Of a DNA stretch of 64,000 nt, positions 35,648 through 47,000 are shown piece after piece. The DNA lies in the NCBI RefSeq assembly GCF_965208555.1, contig NZ_OZ242342.1, forward strand, positions 310,001 through 374,000, in the 5' to 3' direction. Position 1 is the first letter of the stretch, and each line of letters begins with the position of its first letter. The stretch comes from Poriferisodalis sp965208555 (lineage in GTDB: Bacteria; Actinomycetota; Acidimicrobiia; Acidimicrobiales; Poriferisodalaceae). The translations under genes were made by a program, and so were the position numbers. Below the pieces are notes generated by a model that saw nothing but the letters and a program-made list of their open reading frames with translations, did no database searches and was not told the DNA's origin.

Positions 35648-38600
35648 GTGGCGACCCTCACTGAAGAACAGCACAGCCGGCGGACGCGCGGCGGCCCCCG
35701 CCTCACCGCCCGCCGCATCGTGGCGGCGTGCGCGATCGCCGCCGTGCTGGGCGGCCTGGTGCCGATCGTGCACAGCCCGCCCGCGGCGGCCACCGCCAGC
35801 GACTCGGCGAAGTCGTTCGACCTCGACTCGGCCAACGCCTCGCCGCGTGCCATCTGGTCCGACGGCACCACCGCGTGGGTGACCAACCTCAGCGGCCGCC
35901 TGTACGCCTACGAACTTGACACCGGCGCCCGCGACGCCGGCAAGGACATCGACACGCTGGATGCGGCGGGCAACCTCAACGCCAACGGCCTGTGGTCCGA
36001 CGGCATCACCATCTGGGTGTCCGACGACGAGGACGCCAAGATCTACGCCTACAACTTCGCCACCGGCGCCCGACGCGCCGACCTCGACTTCGACACCCTG
36101 CGCGACAACGGCAACTGGAGCCCCAAGGGCATCTGGTCCGACGGCACCACCATGTGGGTCGCCGACCACTACGACGACAAGATCTATGCCTACAACGTGC
36201 TCACCGGCGCCCGCGACGCCGCCAAGGACATCGACGGCCTGCACGACGCCGGAAACGGCCGGGCCTCGGCACTGTGGTCCGACGGCACCACGCTGTGGGT
36301 CTCCGACGACCAGGACGCCAAGATCTACGCCTACGACCTCGCCACCGGCGCCCGACGCGCCGACCTCGACTTCGACACCCTGAGCGACAACGCCAACCAG
36401 AGCCCCAAGGGCATCTGGTCGAACGGCGCCACCATGTACGTTGCCGACAACGACGCAGGGAGGGTCTTCGCGTACGACATGCTCGCCGGCGCGCTGCTGG
36501 GGTCGCTGGAGCTGACGGGCGTCGACTTCGGCGCCTTGGCCGCGGGGCGTCGCAGCTACACCGCGAACGTGCCCAACACGGTCACCTCCACCACCGTCAC
36601 CGCCGCAGCAGCCACCAGCGGCGCCACCGTCGCCATCACCCCCGCCGACGCCGACACGACGACCGACGGCCACCAGGTCGACCTCGACAGCGGCGACACC
36701 ACCATCACCGTCACCGTCACCAACGGCACCGCCACCACCGCCTACACCGTCGTGGTCACCCAGCTCGACACCGCCACGCTGTCCGATGACGCCACCCTCA
36801 GCGCGCTCACCCTCAGCGGCATCGACATCGAGGCCTTCAACAGCGACTTCGGCCGCTATTCGGCCGAAGTCGCCAACGCGCTCGGCTCCACCGTGGTCAC
36901 CGCCACTCCCTCCGACGCCCAGGCCACGGTGACCATCATTCCCGGCGACGCCGACACCGACACCGGCGCCGACCACGACGTGAATCTCGCCGTGGGCGCC
37001 AACACGATCGCCGTCGCCGTGAGGTCCGCCGACGGCACCCAGGTTCGGGCCTACGTGGTCACGGTGAACCGGGCTTCCGCAGCAGCGTTCGGCCGGAATC
37101 CGGTGCATGACCTCCCCTTGCGGTGGCTGCCCACCGACACGGCCTTCACCGGCGTGTGGTCGGACGGCTCGACGATGTGGGTCGCCGACCGGACCCATGA
37201 CGTCATCTACGCCTACGACCTCGACACCGGCGCCCGAGACTCCGACAATGACATCAACACGCTGCGCAGCGCCGGAAACGGCGCCCCTGGAGGACTGTGG
37301 TCCGACGGCACCACCATCTGGGTTGCCGATTGGAACAAGTCGAAGATCTTCGCGTACGACCTCGCGACAGGGACCCGAGACGCCGACAGAGACTTCGACA
37401 CCCTGACCGATGCAGGCAACACGTCTCCGTTCGGACTGTGGTCCGACGGCACCACCATGTGGATAGCCGACGTCTGGGACGAGAAGGTGTACGCCTACAG
37501 CCTCGCCACCGGCGCCCGAGACGCCGGCAAGGACATCGACACCCTCGCCGACGCCGGCAACACGTTCCCGTTCGGGATGTGGTCCGACGGCACCACCATG
37601 TGGATCATCGACGCGCTGGACGACAAGGTGTACGCCTACGACCTCGCCACCGGCGCCCGAGACGCCGGCAAGGACATCAACACCCTCTCCGACGCCGGCA
37701 ACAACTGGCCGCACGGGTTGTGGTCCGACGGCACCACCATGTGGGTCTCGGACCGGCGCGACGACGTGGTCTACGCGTACAACATGCCGGCCAGCAGCCT
37801 GCTGCACTCGTTGGAGATGTCGGGCATCGACATCGGCTTCGCCGCCGGGCAGCACGACTACGCGCTGCGGGTGCCCAGCACGGTCACCTCCACAACGGTC
37901 ACCGCCACCGCAGCCAGCAGCAGCGCCACGGTGGCCGTCACGCCCGCCGACGCCGACGCCGACACCGACGGCCACCAAGTCGACCTCGACAGCGGCGACA
38001 ACACCGTCACCGTCACCGTCACCGTCACCAACGGCAGCGACACGACCGTCTACACCGTGGTCGTCACCCAGACGAGCCTGGCCAGCGTCTCCGACGACGC
38101 CACGCTCAGCTCGCTCACGCTCAGCGGCATCGACATCGGCGCGTTCTCACCCAGCACCGATCGCTACAACGCGGCAGTCGCGAGCACCGTCGCCTCCACC
38201 GAGGTGACCGCCACGCCCACCGACCCCGACGCCACGGTGACCATCACGCCCGCCGACGCCGACACCGACACCGCGGATGTCCACGATGTCGACCTCGCCG
38301 TGGGCGCCAACACGATCACCGTCACCGTGGAATCCACCGACGGGAGCCGCCGGCAGACCTACACCGTCAACGTCGGCCGCGCATCGGAAGCCGAGTTCAG
38401 CTGGGGCGTCCTTGGGGATATCGAAACGCTGGACAGACACAACCGGCATCTGCGGGCGATCTGGTCCGACGGCACCACGATGTGGGTGATCGACCTCAGC
38501 GGCCGCCTGTTCGCCTACGACCTGGCCACCATGGCCCGCGACTCCGCCAAGGATGTCAACACGCTGCGCTCGGCGGGCAACCTCAACGCCAACGGCATCT

Positions 38601-40993
38601 GGTCCGACGGCACCACCGTCTGGGTGTCCGACGACAGGGACGACAAGATCTACGCCTACGACCTCGACAGCGGCGCCCGCCGCTCCAGCAGCGACGTCAA
38701 CGGCCTCGACGATGCCGGGAACGGCCGCCCGAAGGGACTGTGGTCCGACGGCGCCACCATCTGGGTCGCCGACCACTACGACGCCAAGGTCTACGCCTAC
38801 GACCTCGCCAGCGGCGCCCGCCGGGCCGCACAGGACATCGACACGCTCGCCGACGCCGGCAACAACCGGCCCGCGGCGCTGTGGTCCGACGGCACCGTCA
38901 TGTGGGTGTCCGACGACGAGGACGCCAAGATCTATGCCTACGACCTCGCCAGCGGCGCCCGCCGGGCCGATCTGGACTTCGACACGCTCGCCGACGCCGG
39001 CAACGTCAGCCCCAAGGGCATCTGGTCCGATGGCACCACCATGTGGGTCTCGGACAACACCACTATCAAGATCTACAGCTATCACATGGCAGCGAGCGCA
39101 TTGCTGCGATCGCTGGCGCTGTCGGGCATCGACATCGGCGCCTTCGCCGCGGGCCGCCTCAGCTACACCGCACGGGTGCCCAACACGGTCGCCTCCACCA
39201 CCGTCACCGCCATCGCAGCCAGCAGCGGCTCCACGGTCACCGTCACCCCCGCCGACGCCGACACCAGCACGGCCGACGTCCACGACGTCGACCTCGACAC
39301 CGGCGAGAACACGATCACCGTCACGGTCACCCATGGCGACGAGCAGACCGTCTACACCGTGGTGGTCACCGTGGTCGACGCGGCGGTGCTGCCCGACGTC
39401 ACGACGCTGAGCGCGCTGTCGCTGGGCGGCATCGACATCGGCGCGTTCTCGAACGCCGTCACGGGCTACAGCGCAGACGTCGCCAACGACGTGACCTCCG
39501 CCACCGTCACCGCCACGCCGACCGACGCCAACGCCACGGTGACCATCACGCCCGCCGACGCCGACCCCGGCACGCCCGACGTCCACGACGTGGATCTCGC
39601 CGAGGGAGCCAACACGATCACCGTCACCGTCGACTCCGCCGACGCCAACCATCGGCAGACCTACACGGTCACGGTCAACCGGGCCACCGCAGAAGTGTTC
39701 GGCTGGGGGGTGCTCGAGGACTTCGAGCCGCTGGCCGGCAACAACCGGCACCTGCGGGCGATCTGGTCGGACGGGTTCACGCTGTGGGTGACCGACCTCA
39801 GCGGCGGGCTGTTCGCCTACGACCTGGCCACCATGGCGCCTGACGCCTCCCAGGACATCGGCGCGCTGGCCGGCGCGGGCAATCGCAACCCCAACGGCAT
39901 CTGGTCCGACGGCACCACCGTGTGGGTGTCCGACGACGCGGACGACAAGATCTACGCCTACAACCTGTCTGCGGGCACTCGCCGCCCCGCCGACGACATC
40001 AACGAGTTGGGCGCGGCGGGCAATCACCACTCGAAGGGGCTGTGGTCCGACGGGGTCACCATGTGGGTCGCCGACCACGGAGACGACAAGATCTACGCCT
40101 ACGACCTCGACAGCGGCGCCCGCCGCTCCAGCAGCGACGTCAACGGCCTCGACGATGCCGGGAACCACCGGGCTTCGGGGCTGTGGTCCGACGGCACCAC
40201 GCTGTGGGTCTCCGACGACGAGGACGCCAAGATCTACGCCTACGACCTCGCCACCGGCGCCCGGCAGGCCGACCTCGACTTCGACACCCTGGCAGCAGCA
40301 GGCAACCGCAGCCCCAAGGGCATCTGGTCCGACGGCGCCACCATGTGGGTCTCAGACAACCACGAACGCAGGATCTACTCCTACCGCATGCCCGCATCGG
40401 CGACACTGGCGACATTGGAGCTGTCGGGCATCGACTTCGACTTCGCGGCGGGCAAGCGCCGCTACGCGCTGTGGGTGCCCAACACGGTGACCTCCACCAC
40501 CGTCACCGCCACCGCCGCCGAAGCCGGCAACGGCGCCTCGGTGGCCGTCACCCCCGCCGACGCCGACACGGCGACCGACGGCCACCAGGTCGATATCGCC
40601 AGCGGCCCCAACACCGTCACCGTCACTGTCACCAACGGCAGCCACAGCACCGCCTACACCGTCGTGGTCACCCAAATCGACTCGGCCACGCTGTCCAGCG
40701 ACTCCAGCCTCAGCGCGCTGTCGCTCAGCGGCATCGACATCGGCGCCTTCGCGAGCACCACCACCGGCTACAGCGCCAACGTCGTCCACGCCGTGACGTC
40801 GGCCACGCTCACCGTCACGCCCACCGATGCCAACGCTGAGGTGACGATCTCCCACGCCGACAGCGACCCCGGCACCGACGGCTACGAGATCGCGCTGAGC
40901 ACCGGCGTCAACCGCATCGTCGTCGACGTCGTCTCCGCTGATCGCAGCCAGCAGACCGCCTACACCGTCACGATCAACCGCGCCCGGCGGTGA
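35648..40993 (+). CDS. Exported WSDG multi-propeller protein, (5 blades + 2 cadherin-like) x 4, tandem paralogue
   Basis: GTG 35648 follows AAGGGGAAG with 6 bases between; an ATG at 35627 is in frame but lies before the ribosome site, and the frame upstream to 34679 is a shadow of the preceding gene. The 1,781-residue product has the same layout as 30138-35483: signal peptide (RRIVAACAIAAVLGGLVPIV), mature start SDSAKSFDLDSANASPRAIW, then four times five WSDG blades plus two cadherin-like domains. About 130 bp spanning the signal peptide end and first blade are nearly identical to the paralogue at an offset of 5,510 bp, while later blades differ more. It ends TYTVTINRARR, with no anchor. Presumably a secreted or matrix-bound propeller adhesin. 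Confidence 0.85.
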   Translation: MATLTEEQHSRRTRGGPRLTARRIVAACAIAAVLGGLVPIVHSPPAAATASDSAKSFDLDSANASPRAIWSDGTTAWVTNLSGRLYAYELDTGARDAGKDIDTLDAAGNLNANGLWSDGITIWVSDDEDAKIYAYNFATGARRADLDFDTLRDNGNWSPKGIWSDGTTMWVADHYDDKIYAYNVLTGARDAAKDIDGLHDAGNGRASALWSDGTTLWVSDDQDAKIYAYDLATGARRADLDFDTLSDNANQSPKGIWSNGATMYVADNDAGRVFAYDMLAGALLGSLELTGVDFGALAAGRRSYTANVPNTVTSTTVTAAAATSGATVAITPADADTTTDGHQVDLDSGDTTITVTVTNGTATTAYTVVVTQLDTATLSDDATLSALTLSGIDIEAFNSDFGRYSAEVANALGSTVVTATPSDAQATVTIIPGDADTDTGADHDVNLAVGANTIAVAVRSADGTQVRAYVVTVNRASAAAFGRNPVHDLPLRWLPTDTAFTGVWSDGSTMWVADRTHDVIYAYDLDTGARDSDNDINTLRSAGNGAPGGLWSDGTTIWVADWNKSKIFAYDLATGTRDADRDFDTLTDAGNTSPFGLWSDGTTMWIADVWDEKVYAYSLATGARDAGKDIDTLADAGNTFPFGMWSDGTTMWIIDALDDKVYAYDLATGARDAGKDINTLSDAGNNWPHGLWSDGTTMWVSDRRDDVVYAYNMPASSLLHSLEMSGIDIGFAAGQHDYALRVPSTVTSTTVTATAASSSATVAVTPADADADTDGHQVDLDSGDNTVTVTVTVTNGSDTTVYTVVVTQTSLASVSDDATLSSLTLSGIDIGAFSPSTDRYNAAVASTVASTEVTATPTDPDATVTITPADADTDTADVHDVDLAVGANTITVTVESTDGSRRQTYTVNVGRASEAEFSWGVLGDIETLDRHNRHLRAIWSDGTTMWVIDLSGRLFAYDLATMARDSAKDVNTLRSAGNLNANGIWSDGTTVWVSDDRDDKIYAYDLDSGARRSSSDVNGLDDAGNGRPKGLWSDGATIWVADHYDAKVYAYDLASGARRAAQDIDTLADAGNNRPAALWSDGTVMWVSDDEDAKIYAYDLASGARRADLDFDTLADAGNVSPKGIWSDGTTMWVSDNTTIKIYSYHMAASALLRSLALSGIDIGAFAAGRLSYTARVPNTVASTTVTAIAASSGSTVTVTPADADTSTADVHDVDLDTGENTITVTVTHGDEQTVYTVVVTVVDAAVLPDVTTLSALSLGGIDIGAFSNAVTGYSADVANDVTSATVTATPTDANATVTITPADADPGTPDVHDVDLAEGANTITVTVDSADANHRQTYTVTVNRATAEVFGWGVLEDFEPLAGNNRHLRAIWSDGFTLWVTDLSGGLFAYDLATMAPDASQDIGALAGAGNRNPNGIWSDGTTVWVSDDADDKIYAYNLSAGTRRPADDINELGAAGNHHSKGLWSDGVTMWVADHGDDKIYAYDLDSGARRSSSDVNGLDDAGNHRASGLWSDGTTLWVSDDEDAKIYAYDLATGARQADLDFDTLAAAGNRSPKGIWSDGATMWVSDNHERRIYSYRMPASATLATLELSGIDFDFAAGKRRYALWVPNTVTSTTVTATAAEAGNGASVAVTPADADTATDGHQVDIASGPNTVTVTVTNGSHSTAYTVVVTQIDSATLSSDSSLSALSLSGIDIGAFASTTTGYSANVVHAVTSATLTVTPTDANAEVTISHADSDPGTDGYEIALSTGVNRIVVDVVSADRSQQTAYTVTINRARR

Positions 40994-41029
40994 TGGCTCG
41001 CCGGCGGCGGCGGGCGCCGAAGCGGGCGG

Positions 41030-44000
41030 CTAGTTGGACTCGGCCCACAGGCGCATGCGGAGCACGTTGTCGTCGGAGGTCCGCCATGAGGTCGCTCCTG
41101 CGCTCTTGATCTGGATGCCGTCTGCGATGGTCCAGCCCTGCCCGTTCGGCGACCACTGAGCGGTGCCCGAGTCGCCGGTGGCGATCTCGAGCTCCTTGTT
41201 GTCGTAGAGGTTGCCGAAGACCAGGAAGTACTCGGTGCCGGGATTGAGGAAGCAGCCGAATGAGGCAATGAAGGTGTGCTTCTTGGGGATCACGCTGTCG
41301 TCGTTGTGCGGCTGGTTGCCGAAGTACAGGCCCGGGGCGAACTTGTCGGTCTCGAAGGTGCACGTGGCCGTCTGGGCCGGTTTGCCCTCTGAGGCCGCGT
41401 TGATTGAGAGGCTGATGCTGCCGGTGGTGTTGGCGTGGTGGAACTGGACCTCGACGCGGTCGATGCGGTGTACGTCGACAGCGTTGCTGCCCGTCGTGAA
41501 GCCCTGTGCGGCCTGGTAGGCGGGCTGGTGGCCGGTAAGGGTGCTCCTGCGCTCGGTGGAGGTGAGGATCTGCTCGACGCCCTTGTTGCCCTGTTTGGGG
41601 GTGTTGGCCACGTGGAGGTTCTCCACGACGGCCACGGTCTTGCCGATGTCGGTGACGGTGACGGTGTAGGGGCCGGTGTAGGTGTTGCTCTTCCCGTCGG
41701 GGCGGAAGTCTCTGGCGGCGACGGCGGCGTAGTGGGTGGCCCCGCTGTGGGCGAGGTGCACGAACGTGCGGCCGTCTTCGCGGTTGTCGTCGAAAATCGA
41801 GCTGAGGCCGGTGAGGAAGTCGTCGCCGCCGCGGCGGAAGCTCACGTTCAGCCTGCCGCCGGTGCCCGTGTCGGGGCTGTTCCCGAAGACGGCCTCGATG
41901 CGATAGGTGCGGCCCGCCGGCACGTCGAGCCGCCACAGATCGCGGTCGCCGGCGGCCAGGGTGCCCGTGCCGGTCTCGCCCAAGCGCAGCACGCCGACGG
42001 CCTTCTCGGGTCGGTCGGGTCGGTGATAACTGCCGTAGAAGTCGTCGCCTGCGCGTTCGGTCAGCTCCTTCGGGCGCGGCGCAGGCATGTGCACGGCGAG
42101 CAGCTCCGATTCGTCGCCTCGTCGCGAGTCGAACATCCACATGGTGACCCCGTCTGACCACATGCCTCGCGTGGCGAACGAAGACTTGGGCGTTGGGCGG
42201 TGGGCGCGCACGGCGAAGTCCATGGTTCGCAGGCGCATTCCCGTGACCAGCGAGACTGCGAACACGTGGATGTCTCCATTGGCGAGTGAGTTCGAGACCC
42301 ACCACAGCACGTCCCCGTCGGACCAGATATCCCCTGGTAAGGCATGACTGTTGATGTCGGTCGCAGCCAGCTCGTCGAACACGCCCGCCAGCGCCGTGAT
42401 GTCGCGCTCAGGCAGATGCGTGCGGCTGGCGATGTCCCAAGCCTCGATGGTCTGGTCCTCGAACGCTACCCACATGATCACACCGTCGGACCACAGCCCC
42501 ACCACGGCTGATTCGCCGAGTTCGAAACCAACGGGGAGGTCCAGGTCGGGCCGCGGGTGCCCGCTGGCCAGCTCGTAGGCCAGCACCGCTGTCGAAAACG
42601 AAGCCACCCAGACGATCTGCTCGCCGTGCCACTCGCCGGACCACATCGCAGTGCGGATGTCGTAGTCCCCGCTGGACGTCCCGCCAAAGCCGCGCTGAGC
42701 GAAGGCTTCCCCCGGGGCGAGAACGATCTCGTGCTCGCGGCTGCGCACGCCGGTCTCGGCTTCGAACGCCCACAGCAGCAGGTCGCCCGGGTCGACGGCC
42801 CACCAGTAGTCGCCGTCGGACCAGACGCCCGACACGCCGGAATGCCCCGTGAACACGCTGATCGGGGCGCGCAGCAGAACGTCGCGGGACGGGTCCTGGC
42901 TGCCGGGATGTCCGCGGTGGACGTCCACGGTGTACCGAAGCGAGTGCTCCCCTGCGGTCACGGCGACGGTGATCGTGTTGTCGCCCGGAGCCAGCGGCAC
43001 CCGCCACTCACCGCCGTCAGGCTCGCCTGCGATCGTGCGGGCGGCACCTGAGCCGGCGGCCACTGTGACCCTCGCCACCTCGGCGTCGGCCGCGGCCGCC
43101 GCCGCGGCGATCGTGACCGTCTCGACCCGGGCGGGCACCGTGTAGCGATAGCCCAACCGGTGAGGCAGGAAGTCGATGTCGGCCTCGATCGTCGCGCCGG
43201 GCTCCGCGCCGATGCGCAGATCCGCATACGACACCTTCAGCTCGCGCAGCCGGGCCGCCATGGCATGCCGGTTGTAGGCGAACAAAACGCCGACCGCATC
43301 CATTACGTACAGCGTCGCCCCGTCACCCCACATTCCTTGCGGAAAGCCGTTTGCTGGCAATAGCTCGATGTCGCGGCCCGACCGGCGCGACCCATCCGCC
43401 AACGCATACGCGAACAGCTTCCCGAGAAAGGAATCGGCAACCCACACGGTGTCCCCGTCCGACCAGACACCCTGTGCGATTTTATTGTCATTGTCGAGAT
43501 CGATGTCGCGGCCCGACCGGCGCGACCCATCCGCCAACGCATACGCGAACAGCTTCCCGAGAAAGGAATCGACAACCCACACGGTGTCCCCGTCCGACCA
43601 GACACCCTCTGGATCGTCATTGTCATTGTCGAGATCGATGTCGCGGCCCGACCGGCGCGACCCATCTGCCAACGCATACGCATACAGCTTGTTGTCTATG
43701 GAATCGGCAACCCACAACGTTTGCCCGTCCGACCAGATACCGGACGTGGCATCGTTGTCCTCATCGCGATCGATGTCGCGGCCCGGCCGGCGCGACCCAT
43801 CGGTTCGCGCGAAGGCGTACACCTTTTGGGCTCGAAGGTTCGCGAGCCACAGGGTGGTCCCATCGGACCAGATACCCCAGCCATCGCGGTCGGGGATCAA
43901 AATTGCACTCCTAGCAAAGATGCTGGCTGCGGGGTTCGGGGCGGCCGGTGTGTCCGAGGCGCGCCGGACCGAGATCCGGTGCGTTGCCGTAGTGGTGCCG

Positions 44001-47000
44001 TCTGCCGAGGTCACCACCACTGTCGCCTCGTCGACCAGCGCATCGGCCGCCAGCGCCACTTCCATTTCCTCGGCGCCTTCGTCACAGGTTCGTTCGCCGC
44101 CCGACTCGATGCACATCCACGCGTCGGGATCACGCGCCTCAGCCTCGATGCGCACCGCGTCCGTGCCCGACGGCGCTCTCACCAGCCACCGGCCGGCGAA
44201 GGCTTGACTCAGCTCCAATGGGTCACCGGTCTCGGCGTCGGCGGGGTCGTCCGTTTGGGCACTGAACACGCGCAGACGCGCGAGCTCGGCGCGGCTGCTG
44301 GAGCGATTCTGGCTGCCGCGTGACACGACCACGGTGTAGGTGCGCGACGCAGCAGCACGGTGGTTGTTGGCCTCGGTGGTCGCGGTGATCTCGATGCACC
44401 TGTCGGGTTGCTCGTCTTCGCCGCATTTCAGCAGGTCCGACAGGTTCACCTGGTGGCCGTTGGCAGGGTTGGCGTCGGCGTCGGGAGGTGAGATCTGCAC
44501 GCTGACCACCCCGCCCGGCAGGAACGGCGCCGCCTCGACCGTCACCCGCTTGGCACCAGGCGGGACCCGCGTCCGGTAGTCAAACCGGCCCATCTCCAGC
44601 GCCAGGTCGAGGCCTGCCACCGACAGCGACCCCAGCAGCGGCTCGATCTGCGGCATCGCATACGCGTACACCTTCTGGTCGCCCTCGTCACCCACCCACA
44701 TCGTGATCCCGTCGGACCAGAGACCTCTGGGGTGCCCATTATTCCGCTCGGCAAGGGTGTCGAACTCGAGGTCCTCACGGCGCGCGCCGCTGGCCAATTC
44801 GTAGGCGTAGATCCTGGTGTCGTTATAGTGGGCGACCCACATCGTGTCCCCATCGGACCACACTCCCAGAAGCGGGTCGGCGTCTATATCGGCAAATGCC
44901 TCGTCGAGATCGGCGCGGCGCTCACCGGTCGAGAGGTCCCATGCGCGCAGCCCACTCCACAGAACGTCTCCGTCGGACCAGAGGTCCCAGTAAGACTTTG
45001 GCAATCGATATGCGGTGGACCCCAGTGTTGAGCTCGCCACGTCGTAGCGTCGAACTGCGGCCAGAGCTTCGAAATGGAGCCAGATGGAGCCCAGGCGGTC
45101 GCCCCACAGACCAGTAGCTGCTCCGTAATTGTCGTTGGGGTCCTCTTCGATGTCGTCATCGGCTAACCGCTCCCCGGTCGACAAGCGATACGCATGCGCG
45201 TGCCCGTCGACGCCGTACCCCGTTGCCCACATCGTCTCGCCGTCGGACCAGATGCTGATCGGAGCCGTGTCCAGGTCGAAGTCGCGCCATGGGGTGGGGG
45301 CGGCGGGGGCGGCCCAGTAGAGCTCGACGGTGTAGCGGCGGGTGACGGTGCCGTCGGCGGAGACCACGGCGACCGTCACCGTATTGTCGCCCGACGCCAG
45401 CGTCAGCTCGCAGCCCGCGGCGGGGTCGCAGGTACCGACCGCGTCGCCGTTGAGGGCGACGCTGACCTCGGCGCCTGAGCCGTCGGGCACCGTCGCGGTG
45501 AGCGTCACGGTTTCGGCGCACCAGTGCACGGTGCCGCTGTAGGCGAGCTGCTCGGCGCGGAACACCCCGATGCTCACATCGGGGTCGGCGGGGTCGGGCT
45601 CGGGGCGGCAGTCGGGGCCGTGCACCCGCAGCGAGGCGAGCTCGGCGCTGTCGCCGGCGTCGGTGCGGTTCACCACGATCTCGAACACCCGGGTCCCGAC
45701 CCCGGCGGGCGTCGCGGTGCCGCTGTAGGTGACGGTGACCGTGACCGTGTTCTTGCCGTTCTCGAGCGCCAGCGCGCAGCCGGCCGCCGCGTCGCAGGCC
45801 TGGACGACGTCGCCGAGGCGGACCTCGACGGCAGAGTCGGGCCACAGTGCTTGCGCGTGCAGGGTGACCGAGGCGACGCTCGCGGGCACCCGCACCTGCT
45901 GGCTGGGGCGCCGCGGCGCCAGCGGGGCGTCGACGCCGTCGCCGCTCAGCCGCAGCGACGCGAGCGCGGCGCTCGGCGGCATCGCGAACGCTCGCAGCCG
46001 CCGGCTCTGCAGCTCCGACACCCACATGGTGACCCCGTCGGACCACAGGGCGGCCGGGTTGGTCACACCCGCCGCCGCCACGTCGAAGTCGAGCGCAGCG
46101 CGGCGCGACCCGTCGGCGAGCGAGTGCGCACTCAGCGCCCCGTTGGCCCAGTCGGCGGCCCAGATCGTCTCGCCGTCAGACCACACACCCCAGATCGCGG
46201 GATCACCGGCCGAAGACTGCACCCGGATGTCGCGGTTCGAGATGCGGCCCGGTCGCGCCAGCGGAGACGCACGCAGATCGTCGCCGAGCGCCTCGGCGGC
46301 CCACAGGATGCTCCCGTTCGACCACAGTCCCGTGGTACTGGCCCCGAGGTTCCTGGTGGGACGGCGGTCACCGTCAGGCCAACTGTACCTATAGGCCACC
46401 TGGTCGACGACGTCGGCGACCCACAGGTTGTCGCCGTCGAACCAGATCGCGGTCGGGTCGTCGGACTCGGGAGCGACCGGCGCGATATCGCGGTCGGGGT
46501 CGCGTGCCCCGGTGGCCAGCGAGTACCCGTGCAGGCGCGCAGCGGCGTCGCCCGCCAGGGCTGGATCGACGATCGCGCCGTTCTCGATCCGGGTCACGCC
46601 TCGGTCGAGCACCCACAGGGTTTCGCCGTCGGACCACAGCGACGACGCCCAGGCGCCCTCCAGCTCGATGTCGCGTGACGGCTCGGCCGCGAGCGCCTCG
46701 GTGCGGTGCACGACGACGGTGTAGCGGCGCTCGGCGACGCCGTCGGATGCCGACACGGTGACGGTCACCGTGTTGTCTCCCGGCGCGACCGCCACCTCGC
46801 ACGTCTGGGCGACGGTGCCCGTGCACGTCGCCGACGGGTCGGCGGCCACCTCGACCGATGCGGAACCGTCGGCGGGCTGCGCCGTCAGCGTCACCGAGGT
46901 GACCTCCGCCGTGACACGGGTGCGGTAGCTCAACTGGCTGGCAGCGAAACCCAGTGCGACCTCGCCGCCGTCGGGGTCCTGCACGCTCAGCGCGCTCAGC

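Noticed and set aside
30114..40168. Long minus-strand ORFs opposite the tandem WSDG genes
   Set aside because: Valine/glycine/aspartate-rich mirror translations (VGDPHGGAVGP repeats) that simply reflect the WSDG codons.
43367..43800. Possible CRISPR array (regularly spaced repeats)
   Set aside because: The repeats are contiguous 135-bp coding units in frame with the protein, with no unique spacers and no cas genes nearby.
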